From NCBI GenBank assembly GCA_016742255.1, contig JACVCB010000017.1, positions 1 to 64,000 on the forward strand: 64,000 nt of DNA. The letters are read 5' to 3'. The translations under genes were made by a program, and so were the position numbers. Shown in pieces: positions 47,238-56,076 of this stretch. Every line of letters begins with the position of its first letter. Positions within the stretch are counted from its first letter, which is position 1. This stretch comes from Leptospira sp. GTDB lineage: Bacteria > Spirochaetota > Leptospiria > Leptospirales > Leptospiraceae. Under the pieces are notes generated by a model. It saw only the letters and a program-made list of their open reading frames with translations. It was not told the origin of the DNA and made no database searches.

Positions 47238-48404
47238 ATGAAACGATATACAATTCCTATTATTTTTTTTGCCATTGGTGTGACCCTACAAACCCTGTTT
47301 TACTTTTCCTGGGTGAGTTTCACTCTTCTCACAGTTTCATGCCTTCTCCTCACTCTCTTTTTGTACAGTTTGGATTTACAGTCCTTAACCAATTCTCCAG
47401 AAACTAGTGCATCAAGCAAAGATGTCTTATCCAATACAAAGGGAAGTCCACTGAACGAATCAAAGGAAACTTTTGCTTCGGAAGGAGTTTTTGATACACA
47501 AGTTACACAAACGCAGGAAGCCTCCAATGATGTAACAGAAGAACCAAAACCAAAAGAAATCTTATGGAAAGTGGACCCTATTTTTTTTGCGAGAGAATCG
47601 GTTCGATTGGAAGAACGAAATCTTTTTTGTGATACGGTAAAGGAATTTCCGTTTCCCTTCACAAGTCCTAAACTCTCTTCCATCCAATATGTATACTTTG
47701 ATGGAAAAGAATTTAAAGAATGTTACTGGCAAAAGTCAGAAATGTTAGTCGAAACAGATGATAATCCTGTTGAATGGAATGAATGGGAAGAAAACCAAAT
47801 TAGAGAATCTCTACCTGTGATTTCCAAAAACAAACGTAAGTTATATGTTCCATTAACCATCAACGCGAATTTATTTGGATTTTTATGTTTTACTTCCAAA
47901 GAAAGTTGGTCAAACGAAGACATCCAAGTGTTTTGGGAAGAAACAACCAATTTGTCTGAAAAAATACTGGCAAAACGTGAATACGCAAAAGTCACCAAAC
48001 ACCCGTTCACAAAACTATATACGGTTTCCCATTTTTACCAAATGGCAAAAGCTTCCTTTGAGGCTTCTGAAAAAAAGACCTTGGTTTTATTGAAGTTCAT
48101 TGATACCAATTTCCAATCGGAACTTGCCATCGGACTCAACCATATGGGAATCAAACAATCTGTACTTGGCCTTGGTCTTTTCCAATTGGAAGAAGACTTA
48201 TATGCAGCTCTCATTCCAAACGAACGACTAGAATCTTTTTCTTCTTTTTTCAAACAATTCATTGAGGAACTAGACCAATTGGGTTACCCTTCCGAAGTGG
48301 CACTAGGTTATTCCAATCCACTCATACCTGATTTAAGGTTTGATGCTTGGATCAAAAAAGCATATAGTTCTTTAGAAGAGAGTATCCTCTACAACGCAGC
48401 TTAA
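47238..48404 (+). CDS. membrane protein with GAF-like and degenerate GGDEF-like domains
   Basis: The 388-residue protein has two N-terminal membrane segments (IPIIFFAIGVTLQTLFYF, FTLLTVSCLLLTLFLYSL), an acidic Ser/Thr-rich linker, a GAF-like region (about 110-245), and a C-terminal region starting HPFTKLYTVSHFYQMAK, similar to the DPLTGLYNRRYF start of GGDEF domains. The GGDEF motif itself is missing, so cyclic di-GMP synthesis is unlikely. It probably acts as a sensor or scaffold. The next gene starts directly after its stop codon (TAAATG), so they are coupled. Confidence 0.65.
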   Translation: MKRYTIPIIFFAIGVTLQTLFYFSWVSFTLLTVSCLLLTLFLYSLDLQSLTNSPETSASSKDVLSNTKGSPLNESKETFASEGVFDTQVTQTQEASNDVTEEPKPKEILWKVDPIFFARESVRLEERNLFCDTVKEFPFPFTSPKLSSIQYVYFDGKEFKECYWQKSEMLVETDDNPVEWNEWEENQIRESLPVISKNKRKLYVPLTINANLFGFLCFTSKESWSNEDIQVFWEETTNLSEKILAKREYAKVTKHPFTKLYTVSHFYQMAKASFEASEKKTLVLLKFIDTNFQSELAIGLNHMGIKQSVLGLGLFQLEEDLYAALIPNERLESFSSFFKQFIEELDQLGYPSEVALGYSNPLIPDLRFDAWIKKAYSSLEESILYNAA

Positions 48405-48920
48405 ATGGATCCACTTATTGATGAAAAATTCATTTTAACGGTTTCACAAGTATTACCGGACCACTTTTACAAAACCTTACTCGTGTTTGCTGAAAGAGAA
48501 GCATATGGTCCTTCCAAAAATGAAGGACTATGTTTCGAAAATTGTACGTTAGTAGAATTTGTGGGTGATATCAATGGAAAACTCTATTTAGCACTCGATG
48601 GTTATACTAAACTCAAACTTTTACCGAAAATAGCCAAAGCCTTTCAAATTGATCCAACTTCTAGAGCCCACTCATCGTCCATCATGATGGAATTTGCCAA
48701 TCAAATTGCAGGTAAATTGATTACAGAAATGCGTCTTGGTCGTTACGAAATTGATATCTTGCCACCAGAAAATTTAAATCACAAACTAGTTCCGATTTCA
48801 CTGGAACACTTCCGCCAATACATTCTCATCTTTAACTTAAAAGACCGACGTGGGGATGAATACATGGGAAGATTGTATCTGATTTTATTGTTGGAAAAAT
48901 TTCCCACTCCCCAAAACTAA
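48405..48920 (+). CDS. CheX-like (CheC/CheX/FliY family) domain protein
   Basis: A 171-residue protein with the CheC/CheX phosphatase signature (S/D-x3-E-x2-N-x3-G) in SSIMMEFANQIAGKLITEM; the Glu and Asn that act on the aspartyl phosphate are present. The family dephosphorylates CheY-type response regulators. LVEFVGDINGKLYLALDGYT fits the domain's first half. Only one E-x2-N motif is seen, as in CheX. Its start directly abuts the preceding gene's stop, and the next gene starts six bases after its end, so it belongs to a tight operon. Confidence 0.75.
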   Translation: MDPLIDEKFILTVSQVLPDHFYKTLLVFAEREAYGPSKNEGLCFENCTLVEFVGDINGKLYLALDGYTKLKLLPKIAKAFQIDPTSRAHSSSIMMEFANQIAGKLITEMRLGRYEIDILPPENLNHKLVPISLEHFRQYILIFNLKDRRGDEYMGRLYLILLLEKFPTPQN

Positions 48921-48926
48921 AGTCGA

Positions 48927-49964
48927 ATGAAACCCTATGTTTTGGCTCTCCCTCTAATTTTGAGTTATGCCGGACTAAAACAAAAAAAATCTCTCGAACG
49001 AAAAGAATTCACTTTATCCGAAACAGGTTGTCGTAGTTTTCTTTTTTATCCGAAGTACACTGATCCAACATCCTTACCTGGTGTCTACATCCAACATGGA
49101 ATGAGTGCCATGGGTATTGATGACCAAAGGATCATCGACTTAGCAGAAAACATCGCAAGCACTGGGCATAGTGTCATATTACCAGAACTTCCGGAAGTCA
49201 AAGGATTAAAAATCGAAGAAACTACCATCTCCAATATTCAAAATTTGATGTTAGAGATTTATTCAAACAAACAATTGTTTAACGGTAATGACTTAGGGTA
49301 TTTATCTGCTAGTTTTTCTGCGGGAATGGGAATCATTGCTGCTTCCAGATCCAATACTCGTGATAAAATCAAATCGAGTATGCTCATAGGTGGGTATTGT
49401 AACTTTTTGGAAGCAGTTCCTTTTGTTTTCTCTCATTACGAAGTAGATCCGTACGCTGTGTATGTTATTTTATATAATATGCTCCACCGTTTCGAACGAG
49501 AACTCGCAGAAGAACTTGAGTCCGTGTATTATGAAGCCGCCCTAGACAATGGACTCAAACGAACAGGGCAAAATGCCAAGTCCGAATTGTATTTAAACAA
49601 ATCTTCGAAACTTGCGAAAGAATTTTTTGACCAAGTCCACAACGATCGAACCTTTCGGATCAGTTTGGCCCAACGGGTTTTGGACACAGTTCCCGAAAAA
49701 ATGCCAGAAAACCTTTCTCCTTTTTACCAATTGGAAATGTTAAGTGGCCCAGTTTCCCTTCTGCATGGAAAAACAGACCCCGTCATCTCGGCCGAAGAAT
49801 CGGAAAAACTGGCCCTCCTCCTCAAAGGGAAAGGGATCCCTTATGTCCACAGGACTTCCACTGCCCTTACCCACGGAGACAGTCTCCCTCTCCATTCCCA
49901 AATTTTTGGGGTCCCTGCTCTCTTACAAACTTTTGGAAGTTTTCTGCACTGGTTAGACCAATAG
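48927..49964 (+). CDS. alpha/beta-fold hydrolase
   Basis: The 345-residue protein has a short N-terminal hydrophobic stretch (ALPLILSYAGL), then the fold's features: GVYIQHGMSAMGIDDQR (oxyanion region), GYLSASFSAGMGIIAAS with a probable nucleophile serine in SFSAG, LLHGKTDPVISAEES with the acid residue, and ALTHGDS with the histidine. The substrate is unknown. Start context is modest, but it lies six bases after the CheX-like gene. The N-terminal stretch could anchor it in the membrane, since no cleavage site is visible. Confidence 0.72.
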   Translation: MKPYVLALPLILSYAGLKQKKSLERKEFTLSETGCRSFLFYPKYTDPTSLPGVYIQHGMSAMGIDDQRIIDLAENIASTGHSVILPELPEVKGLKIEETTISNIQNLMLEIYSNKQLFNGNDLGYLSASFSAGMGIIAASRSNTRDKIKSSMLIGGYCNFLEAVPFVFSHYEVDPYAVYVILYNMLHRFERELAEELESVYYEAALDNGLKRTGQNAKSELYLNKSSKLAKEFFDQVHNDRTFRISLAQRVLDTVPEKMPENLSPFYQLEMLSGPVSLLHGKTDPVISAEESEKLALLLKGKGIPYVHRTSTALTHGDSLPLHSQIFGVPALLQTFGSFLHWLDQ

Positions 49965-50016
49965 CACTACAGAAATTGTCGATTCTCCTAAAAAACCTGC
50001 CGATACTATAGTCAGA

Positions 50017-51498
50017 ATGGACGTAAAAAATGCACCGGACTTCAATCCGGAACGAGGACTCAAGATCCAAATCTCCGAGGATCGTTTGACAGCCACTCTC
50101 TTAGTCAAACCAGTTTGGCTGTTAGGTGGCTCTATGAGCAATATACTCATTTATGAAGCACTAGATAACGCGTCCATTCATAGAGACCGCATTTTGATGA
50201 AAGATGTGGACCTAGCTGCCCTCGAAATTGATAAAATTTTAAAGGATCCAACCAAGGTAAAAGAGGATTTTACGTTTGTTGTTGGGAAAGGGATTCCCGC
50301 CAAACAAGGGGAAAGTGGTTGGATTAAGTTTTATTTTCCAAGAGCCCAACGAGTTGTTTTAAAAGAAGATGGTTCGGCTGATTTTCGTAATATCAATAAA
50401 TATGTTCACGTAAAAGAAGGGGAAAAACTTGCTACCTTATTTGAAGGGGTGGCGGGAGAACAAGGAACAGACGTCCTTGGAAATCCAATTTACCCGAATC
50501 CTATTGACAGACCAAGGCTCACCTTGGGTAAAAATGTTTTGCCTAAAACCATTGATGACCCTGAAAAACCAGGTAGACAACTCAAAGAATACTTTGCCAC
50601 GTTAAGTGGTGTGGTATTTTCAACAGACACTTCTCTTACCGTATCTCCTGAGTTAAATATTGAAAGTAATATTGGATTAGGAACAGGGAATATCAATTTT
50701 GAAGGTACCATCCGTGTCAAAGGAACCATTGAAGAAGGTGCGATTGTCAACTGCCAAGGTTCCCTTTATTTAGATGGAAACGTTGAATCATCTGATGTGG
50801 TTGTTGGTGAAGATTTAGAAGTCAAAGGTGGAGTGAAAGCAAAAGGTAAGGGAGTGATCCGCATCAAAGGTGATCTTCGTGCAAAGTTTGTTGAAAATGC
50901 TAACCTTGAAATTGATGGCGATTGTATCATCGAAAACTTTATTTTAGGAAGTAGAATCCTTTGTTTGGGGAATATCATCTTAACTGGGGAATCCTCTTCT
51001 ATCATTGGAAGTGATTTAATTTCCTACCAAGGAATCACCGTTTCCTCACTCGGTTCCTCAGCACAAATGGACACAGTTGTAGAAGTTGGATTCCATTATA
51101 AAAATGACCGACTTCTTACAGAAGGGAGTTCTCGCCTTTCCGATATGGAAAAGGAACTGGAAGCACTTGTACCTGAAATCCAAAAGATCAAAGAAGTGGT
51201 ACAACGTTCTCGTGGAAAAATTGATGATGCCAGAAAAGAAAAGTTCAAAGAAATCTTTGATGCCTATCAGAAAAAAAACAAAACTGTTGAGTTACTCAAA
51301 TCAAAAATTGAAGAACTAAAAGGTGCTCGTTACAACCAAGACAATGTAAAAGTGGTAGTACGAAACACTGCTCACCCTGGAGCTGTCATCAAATACAGAA
51401 GGCAAGTGGAAAAAATCACCAAAGCACAATCAGCTTTTGTAATGAACTTTTTTCCAAACCAAGACAAAGCAATGCTCACAGCCTTTAAAGGCAAATGA
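50017..51498 (+). CDS. FapA (DUF342) family polymer-forming protein
   Basis: The 493-residue protein matches the FapA/DUF342 family: an N-terminal alpha/beta region with FVVGKGIPAKQGESGWIKFY and KEGEKLATLFEGVAGEQGTD, a right-handed beta-helix of short repeats (VKGTIEEGAIVNCQGSLYLD, VVVGEDLEVKGGVKAKGKG), then a coiled coil (residues about 360-445) and a short beta end. Homologues take part in flagellar assembly or cell shape in other bacteria, but the role is not settled. It is the last gene of a four-gene run with a CheX-like protein. The ATG follows a weak ribosome binding site. Confidence 0.83.
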   Translation: MDVKNAPDFNPERGLKIQISEDRLTATLLVKPVWLLGGSMSNILIYEALDNASIHRDRILMKDVDLAALEIDKILKDPTKVKEDFTFVVGKGIPAKQGESGWIKFYFPRAQRVVLKEDGSADFRNINKYVHVKEGEKLATLFEGVAGEQGTDVLGNPIYPNPIDRPRLTLGKNVLPKTIDDPEKPGRQLKEYFATLSGVVFSTDTSLTVSPELNIESNIGLGTGNINFEGTIRVKGTIEEGAIVNCQGSLYLDGNVESSDVVVGEDLEVKGGVKAKGKGVIRIKGDLRAKFVENANLEIDGDCIIENFILGSRILCLGNIILTGESSSIIGSDLISYQGITVSSLGSSAQMDTVVEVGFHYKNDRLLTEGSSRLSDMEKELEALVPEIQKIKEVVQRSRGKIDDARKEKFKEIFDAYQKKNKTVELLKSKIEELKGARYNQDNVKVVVRNTAHPGAVIKYRRQVEKITKAQSAFVMNFFPNQDKAMLTAFKGK

Positions 51499-51534
51499 TA
51501 AGTCGACTAACCTGAATTAGTCGCACTGTTATCA
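51496..51534. terminator. bidirectional terminator-like hairpin between fapA-like gene and msrA
   Basis: CGACTAA (51504-51510) pairs with TTAGTCG (51517-51523) around CCTGAA. Outside it, TGATAA (51496-51501) pairs with TTATCA (51529-51534), giving a two-part stem that spans the two stop codons. It lies between convergent genes. T-runs are weak, so termination is likely but not certain. Confidence 0.5.
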
Positions 51535-52044
51535 ATTTAACTTTAGTCCCAATTTTTTCAATTTTGGGAAAATCACATAATGGCAATACGGATTTTGTGG
51601 GTTTAATGTAAAATAATTTTGGTGGTAATCTTCTGCTTTGTAAAAAGTAGGAGCTGGCGAAATTTCAGTGACGATGGGATCAGGGAACAGATAAGCATGT
51701 TTTCTTTTGGATTCAACTGCGAGTTCTTTTTGTTTTTCATTCAAATAAAAAATCACAGATCTGTATTGTGTTCCTACATCATTCCCTTGCCGATTGAGTG
51801 TGGTTGGGTCATGTGACGCCCAAAAAATCTCCAAAATTTTGGAATAGGAAATCACTTCTGGGTTAAATTCAATTTGGATCACTTCGGCATGACCGGTGGT
51901 TCCTGTGCAAATTTCCTTATAACTTGGGTTTGGTGTTTGACCACCTGCATAACCAGATTCTACAGAAATTACACCCTGGATGCGTAAGTACACTGCTTCC
52001 GTACACCAAAAACACCCACCACCTAAAATTGCTTTTTCCGTCAT
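51532..52044 (-). CDS. msrA: peptide-methionine (S)-S-oxide reductase
   Basis: MsrA repairs oxidised methionine in proteins. The 170-residue protein starts MTEKAILGGGCFWCTEA with the catalytic Cys of GCFWC, followed by GYAGGQTPNPSYKEICTG and GHAEVIQIEF, FWASHDPTTLNRQGNDVGTQ and the FYKAEDYHQNYF substrate pocket. ATG at 52044 is chosen because it matches the family start and overlaps the mtnA stop codon as ATGA. No MsrB gene is adjacent. No signal peptide is present, so it is cytoplasmic. Confidence 0.95.
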   Translation of the reverse strand: MTEKAILGGGCFWCTEAVYLRIQGVISVESGYAGGQTPNPSYKEICTGTTGHAEVIQIEFNPEVISYSKILEIFWASHDPTTLNRQGNDVGTQYRSVIFYLNEKQKELAVESKRKHAYLFPDPIVTEISPAPTFYKAEDYHQNYFTLNPQNPYCHYVIFPKLKKLGLKLN

Positions 52045-53114
52045 ACTTTCTTTAGACGAATGGGAATCTCTCCAGGTACAAAACATCCTAATTCTGTAAT
52101 AAAGTTTTTGATAAATTTGGCCTTTGTGATGTCAAAAGATGGATTGAGAGCTCTTGCACCAACAGGTGAGGTTTTCCCCTCCGGAAATAAATACTTTCCC
52201 TCCGGAGATTTTAAAAAATCAAACTGAGTTACTTCTGATTCCTTTCGCATTTCAATGGGGATCTCCTCGCCCGTTTTTAAATTGAGATCAAAACTGTCCT
52301 TTGTTGCACAAACATAAAACGGTACGTTATGTTCGTGGGCAACAATTGCTAAATTGTATGTACCAATTTTATTCGCCGTATCTCCATTCGACGCAACACG
52401 ATCACAACCAACAAGGACTGCATCAATTTTCCTGTGGTTCATGAGCCATCCAGACATTCCATCTGTGATGATATAACATTCGATCCCTTCTTCCATCATC
52501 TCAAAAGCAGTGAGCCTTGAACCTTGTAAAAAAGGTCTTGTTTCATCGGCATAAACAACAACCTTTTTTCCCAAGTCACGTAGGCTTCGGATTACCCCAA
52601 GTGCTGTTCCATGACCTGCTGTTGCCAACGCACCTGTATTACAATGGGTAATGATATGAAACTCTTCCTGGTTTTTGGGAAATAAATTTGCCCCATTTTT
52701 TCCCAAGGTTTGATTGGCATTGAGATCATCCACCATCATTTCTAGTGCATACGATTCCCAAATTGTTTGTACGGATTCCCAAAGAGTTTCTGCTTCCACT
52801 CGTTTTTTTGCTTCTTGTAATGCAAAACTTAGATTCACCGCAGTTGGTCTCGACTCAAACACTTGTTTGATGAGAGAATCAATCTCTTGTGAATCGACTT
52901 TCCCTGATTTTTTTTTGGCACCAAGAGTGAGACCAAAAATACCAGTGATGGCAATTGCAGGTGCTCCCCTAACAGCCATTTCACGAATTGCAAGTATTGT
53001 TTCTTCAACAGTCTTAATTTCTAAAAATTCTTTTTTGCCTGGCAAGGCCCTTTGGTCAAGTAGGGAGAGATAAGTGGATTTCCACTGGATGGGTAAAAAT
53101 TCCGGTTGGGGCAT
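52041..53114 (-). CDS. mtnA: S-methyl-5-thioribose-1-phosphate isomerase
   Basis: MtnA converts methylthioribose 1-phosphate to methylthioribulose 1-phosphate in the methionine salvage pathway. The 357-residue protein has LSLLDQRALP, MAVRGAPAIAITG, HCNTGALATAGHGTALGVIR, VYADETRPFLQGSRLTAFEM and VGCDRVASNGDTANKIGTYN, with the catalytic Cys (HCNTG) and Asp (CDR) residues. ATG at 53114 is preferred; a longer frame to 53201 would run into the palindromic sites before the phasin-like gene. Coupled to msrA, it makes a methionine recycling and repair pair. Confidence 0.93.
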   Translation of the reverse strand: MPQPEFLPIQWKSTYLSLLDQRALPGKKEFLEIKTVEETILAIREMAVRGAPAIAITGIFGLTLGAKKKSGKVDSQEIDSLIKQVFESRPTAVNLSFALQEAKKRVEAETLWESVQTIWESYALEMMVDDLNANQTLGKNGANLFPKNQEEFHIITHCNTGALATAGHGTALGVIRSLRDLGKKVVVYADETRPFLQGSRLTAFEMMEEGIECYIITDGMSGWLMNHRKIDAVLVGCDRVASNGDTANKIGTYNLAIVAHEHNVPFYVCATKDSFDLNLKTGEEIPIEMRKESEVTQFDFLKSPEGKYLFPEGKTSPVGARALNPSFDITKAKFIKNFITELGCFVPGEIPIRLKKV

Positions 53115-53128
53115 CTTTCCATTTTTTT

Positions 53129-53207
53129 TGTGCGATGCAGGAAAAAAATGAAAAAACGGGTTGACGGATCTCTGTGCAGCGCACAAAAAGGAATAGTGCA
53201 TTGCACA
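53129..53207 (+). promoter_or_regulatory. three phased TGC/GCA palindromes upstream of the phasin-like gene
   Basis: TGTGCAGCGCACA (53173-53185) and AGTGCATTGCACA (53195-53207) share the pattern NGTGCANNGCACA, with centres 22 bp apart. A weaker TGTGCGATGCAGG (53129-53141) has its centre 44 bp before the first. All are therefore on one face of the helix. A TTGACG -35-like hexamer lies at 53161-53166. This looks like an operator. PHA-responsive PhaR repressors bind TGC/GCA-rich sites before phasin genes, but that link is only by analogy. Confidence 0.5.
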
Positions 53208-53230
53208 ACTGAGAACCGAAAAAAGGAGAA

Positions 53231-53503
53231 ATGAAAATGGAACAACAAGTAAAAGACGGATTAAACTTTATCTTAGGCGCAGTAAACACTGCAAAAGTAG
53301 AAGCTGAAAAGGCTTTCTCTAGCATCAATGCAGAATTTCAAAACTTAGCAGCGAAAGGTGCTCAAGACCAAAGCGAAATTTCTGTAAACCTTAGAAAATA
53401 CGTTCAAGAAGGTCTTTCTCAAGTAGAAACCATCGTTGGAAAAGCTAACACTGTTGTTGCGGAAGCAAAAGCAAAAGTAGCAACTGTTACTTCAAAAGCA
53501 TAA
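53231..53503 (+). CDS. phasin-like small helical protein
   Basis: A 90-residue protein, nearly all helix: KDGLNFILGAVNTAKVEAEK, followed by FSSINAEFQNLAAKG, LRKYVQEGLSQVETIVGKAN and an Ala/Lys-rich end. It resembles phasin-like and PhaF-like proteins that coat polyhydroxyalkanoate granules, though the pattern is also seen in other helical proteins. ATG at 53231 is preceded by AGGAG at good spacing; a second ATG lies six bases on. It is a single-gene unit with palindromes upstream and a strong terminator downstream. Confidence 0.75.
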   Translation: MKMEQQVKDGLNFILGAVNTAKVEAEKAFSSINAEFQNLAAKGAQDQSEISVNLRKYVQEGLSQVETIVGKANTVVAEAKAKVATVTSKA

Positions 53504-53509
53504 TCCAAA

Positions 53510-54250
53510 TCACTTATCAAAAAACCCGGATACTTCACCTCTATTCGGGTTTTTCTTTTCCCACTCTTCCTTCCAACGAATCCAATCCATTCCTAATTCC
53601 GACTCGAAATACAAACAAACAGACTCCAAGGTCAAAAAAGCATCGTAATTGATTTCAAAGGATGTGAAATTTTTTTGAATGGATGTAACCAATCGTAATC
53701 GAAACAATTCTACAAGTTCCAATCGAAAGGTTTGGAACATTTCTTCGACGTTATGATCGGAATGGGCAAAAAATTTCTCAACTGCATATGTAAAGATATG
53801 ATCAGCGGATAAAAAAGAATATTCGATTGAATCTTTCGCAATTTCGACAAACAATACTTCCCACAATTCAGCGAGTGCATTTTCCTTTGTTTTACAGTCA
53901 TAAGCCTGGCAAATGGATGTTCCATAAAATGAAAAATTTTGGCTTTTGGGATCTCCTGTAAATATAGGGTGGATCATACAACCTATTCTTTGTTTGGTGT
54001 CGTCTACATAACCCAAAAAAGGACAATTGTATGTCATTTCATCTTTTTTAGGTAGATTTGACTCTTTGGTTTCTCTTTCTTTTCGGTAGATGGGAAATGT
54101 ATGCCTGATATCAAAATTGACAGTGTTATGAAATTCAGTTGTTCGTTCTAAGAGTAAATTTTTAAATTCTCGAGTTGTAAGTTTTAAATTAAAAAGTCCA
54201 CAACAGGCACCACAGGATACATTCCCTCTTTCTGGATGGCATAAACTCAA
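53510..54250 (-). CDS. YkgJ-type cysteine-cluster protein
   Basis: A 246-residue protein with a cysteine cluster typical of the YkgJ (UPF0153) family: CHPERGNVSCGACCGLF at the N-terminus, then NCPFLGYVDD, RIGCMIHP and SICQAYDCKTKE. These residues should bind zinc or an iron-sulfur cluster; the family's role is unknown. The C-terminal half is helical and not recognised. The start is TTG, overlapping the CHAT gene stop codon by four bases (TTGA), so it is the last gene of the sigma-CHAT operon. Confidence 0.8.
   Translation of the reverse strand: MSLCHPERGNVSCGACCGLFNLKLTTREFKNLLLERTTEFHNTVNFDIRHTFPIYRKERETKESNLPKKDEMTYNCPFLGYVDDTKQRIGCMIHPIFTGDPKSQNFSFYGTSICQAYDCKTKENALAELWEVLFVEIAKDSIEYSFLSADHIFTYAVEKFFAHSDHNVEEMFQTFRLELVELFRLRLVTSIQKNFTSFEINYDAFLTLESVCLYFESELGMDWIRWKEEWEKKNPNRGEVSGFFDK
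53519..53558 (+). terminator. strong Rho-independent terminator of the phasin-like gene
   Basis: AAAAACCCG (53520-53528) pairs with CGGGTTTTT (53546-53554), followed by CTTTT. The loop is long (17 bases). The sequence lies inside the 3' end of the convergent cysteine-cluster gene, so it serves both as terminator and as coding DNA. Confidence 0.8.
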
Positions 54251-56064
54251 TTCTGTTTAGCTCCGATTACGAATGGAATGAGACCATTGAAGACAAGTTC
54301 CAATTCACCAGTTTCCTTTTTCTCTTTGAAATAGGTTTGAAATGGGATTACCATTTTTCTGCTTTCGTGTAACAACACTAAGTTTCCTTTGTGATGTGAC
54401 AATTGTTCTAAAAGTTTTTCACGAGATCCGTGGGAAGTCGGATACAAATACGATGGTTTGATCCCTTTAAAATAAAAATGTGGGTTATTGTTCTCTGAAA
54501 CGAGTAAGATACTGATTCGTTCTAATTCAGCAAATTCCAACAACATATTCTCTAAAAAAAACTGAAGAATGATTTGGTAAGATTCTAATTCTTCCGCATT
54601 GATATCACTCTCTTCCCAAACTTCCAACCATCCTAAGATTTTAAAAATGGTTTCCTTTTGTTCATGTAAAACAGGAAGAGCAGAATCAAATATACTCGTA
54701 ATCTTTAATTTTTGAAAATCCCATACACAACTATAAACAAGTTCCCACCATTTACGTAGTGTAACAGCATCATCCAAATTATTAGGTATGGATTTGTTCA
54801 TTGCGTGTGCAGCATGATCACTAAAAACAATCATTCCAACCACTTGGCTTATCGATTCAAACAATCGGATCAAATTGAGGAGATTTGTTTTATCAACTGT
54901 TTTGTTTTTATTTAAATGATTACACTTGGAATAAGAAGCAGCGATTGGAGTTGGATAAAACTCTAATACAGCAGTTGGATTTAAAATTTTTGCTGAATGA
55001 AAATTCCTACGTTCTTTCACAAACATTGCAAAATCAGGATTCCCATATAAAGAATAATTAGCCCAAGTTAAATCATTCGCATGGTAATTACGTCTTGCAA
55101 ATTCTTTCGATAAGAACAAGGACTCTCCAACAGATTTGTCTGAAAATAGATATGTATAAAATCTTACTGTAAAATCAATTGTCCTTTCATTGTCTAAAAT
55201 TTCCCAATTTGTTCCTACAAATGTTTTGATTCCTGCAGTCAAGAAAGCACCTGCATATTGGTTTAAAATATTTGTATTTAATTTTTTACCTGCAGATTTT
55301 GCCGACATACAAGAGTTAGAGAATACTAAATCAGTATCAATACCTGTTGATTTAATTTCACGTGCCTTGAGAACTTTACCATCCGACAATAACCAACCAT
55401 TTTCAAGAGAGTCATCGGAAAAATGTAAGTGGCCTGAATAATGGATGATATGTTTGTCTTTGATAAGAGAAAGTAACTTGAGTTTGGTGACCTGTTTCCC
55501 ACCTATAAATTCTAATTCGAGGAGATGGTTAGGTACCTTTTGACTGAGAACTGAAAATAAAACCTCACCTTCCTTTTGAGCATGTGGCAAATCTTCAGTT
55601 GGATCTGCAATGATGAGCATTTTGATTTTACGATTTTCTTTATGAGTGGAACGATGTAGACCACCCCGAATCGTTTTTCCAATTCGAAATTTGTCAGAGA
55701 GAAAACTCGTTCCATCATGTAATAATTCCCAAGGAACAAGAGCTAGTGTTGGATCAATATTAAAATGGATACTATGTTTGTTTGTGTTTTTTAATTTTTC
55801 GATGATAGAGGTCGGGAAAAACTGTTGGAAAAATGTTTCCCCGAGTACTTTCAGATCCTGTAAAATATCAACATTTAATATTTGGTTGGGTTTGGACAAT
55901 ACGGATTGGGAAACATGGACAAGACGTTCCACTTCACCCAAATACTCTAAAATCAAATCATCATCTAACGTAGATTGTATGTGGGATTCTTCTACAGGAA
56001 GATTATCCTCTAAAACATTGAAGATATTGACATTTCCAACACGATCTATGATGAGAGAGAGCAT
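54247..56064 (-). CDS. CHAT-domain (caspase-like) protease
   Basis: A 605-residue protein. Residues about 85-345 form a CHAT domain: FNIDPTLALVPWELLHDG, LIIADPTEDLPHAQKEGEVL, HYSGHLHF with the likely catalytic His212, LVFSNSCMSA with the likely catalytic Cys252, and FVGTNWEI and YGNPDFAMF near the domain end. Both active-site residues are present. The C-terminal 250 residues are helical and unrecognised, with no TPR at the N-terminus. CHAT proteases are known as partners in regulatory or defence systems. It follows a sigma factor and a soluble unknown protein in one operon. Confidence 0.82.
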   Translation of the reverse strand: MLSLIIDRVGNVNIFNVLEDNLPVEESHIQSTLDDDLILEYLGEVERLVHVSQSVLSKPNQILNVDILQDLKVLGETFFQQFFPTSIIEKLKNTNKHSIHFNIDPTLALVPWELLHDGTSFLSDKFRIGKTIRGGLHRSTHKENRKIKMLIIADPTEDLPHAQKEGEVLFSVLSQKVPNHLLELEFIGGKQVTKLKLLSLIKDKHIIHYSGHLHFSDDSLENGWLLSDGKVLKAREIKSTGIDTDLVFSNSCMSAKSAGKKLNTNILNQYAGAFLTAGIKTFVGTNWEILDNERTIDFTVRFYTYLFSDKSVGESLFLSKEFARRNYHANDLTWANYSLYGNPDFAMFVKERRNFHSAKILNPTAVLEFYPTPIAASYSKCNHLNKNKTVDKTNLLNLIRLFESISQVVGMIVFSDHAAHAMNKSIPNNLDDAVTLRKWWELVYSCVWDFQKLKITSIFDSALPVLHEQKETIFKILGWLEVWEESDINAEELESYQIILQFFLENMLLEFAELERISILLVSENNNPHFYFKGIKPSYLYPTSHGSREKLLEQLSHHKGNLVLLHESRKMVIPFQTYFKEKKETGELELVFNGLIPFVIGAKQN

Positions 56065-56076
56065 TCTCCCATGAAG

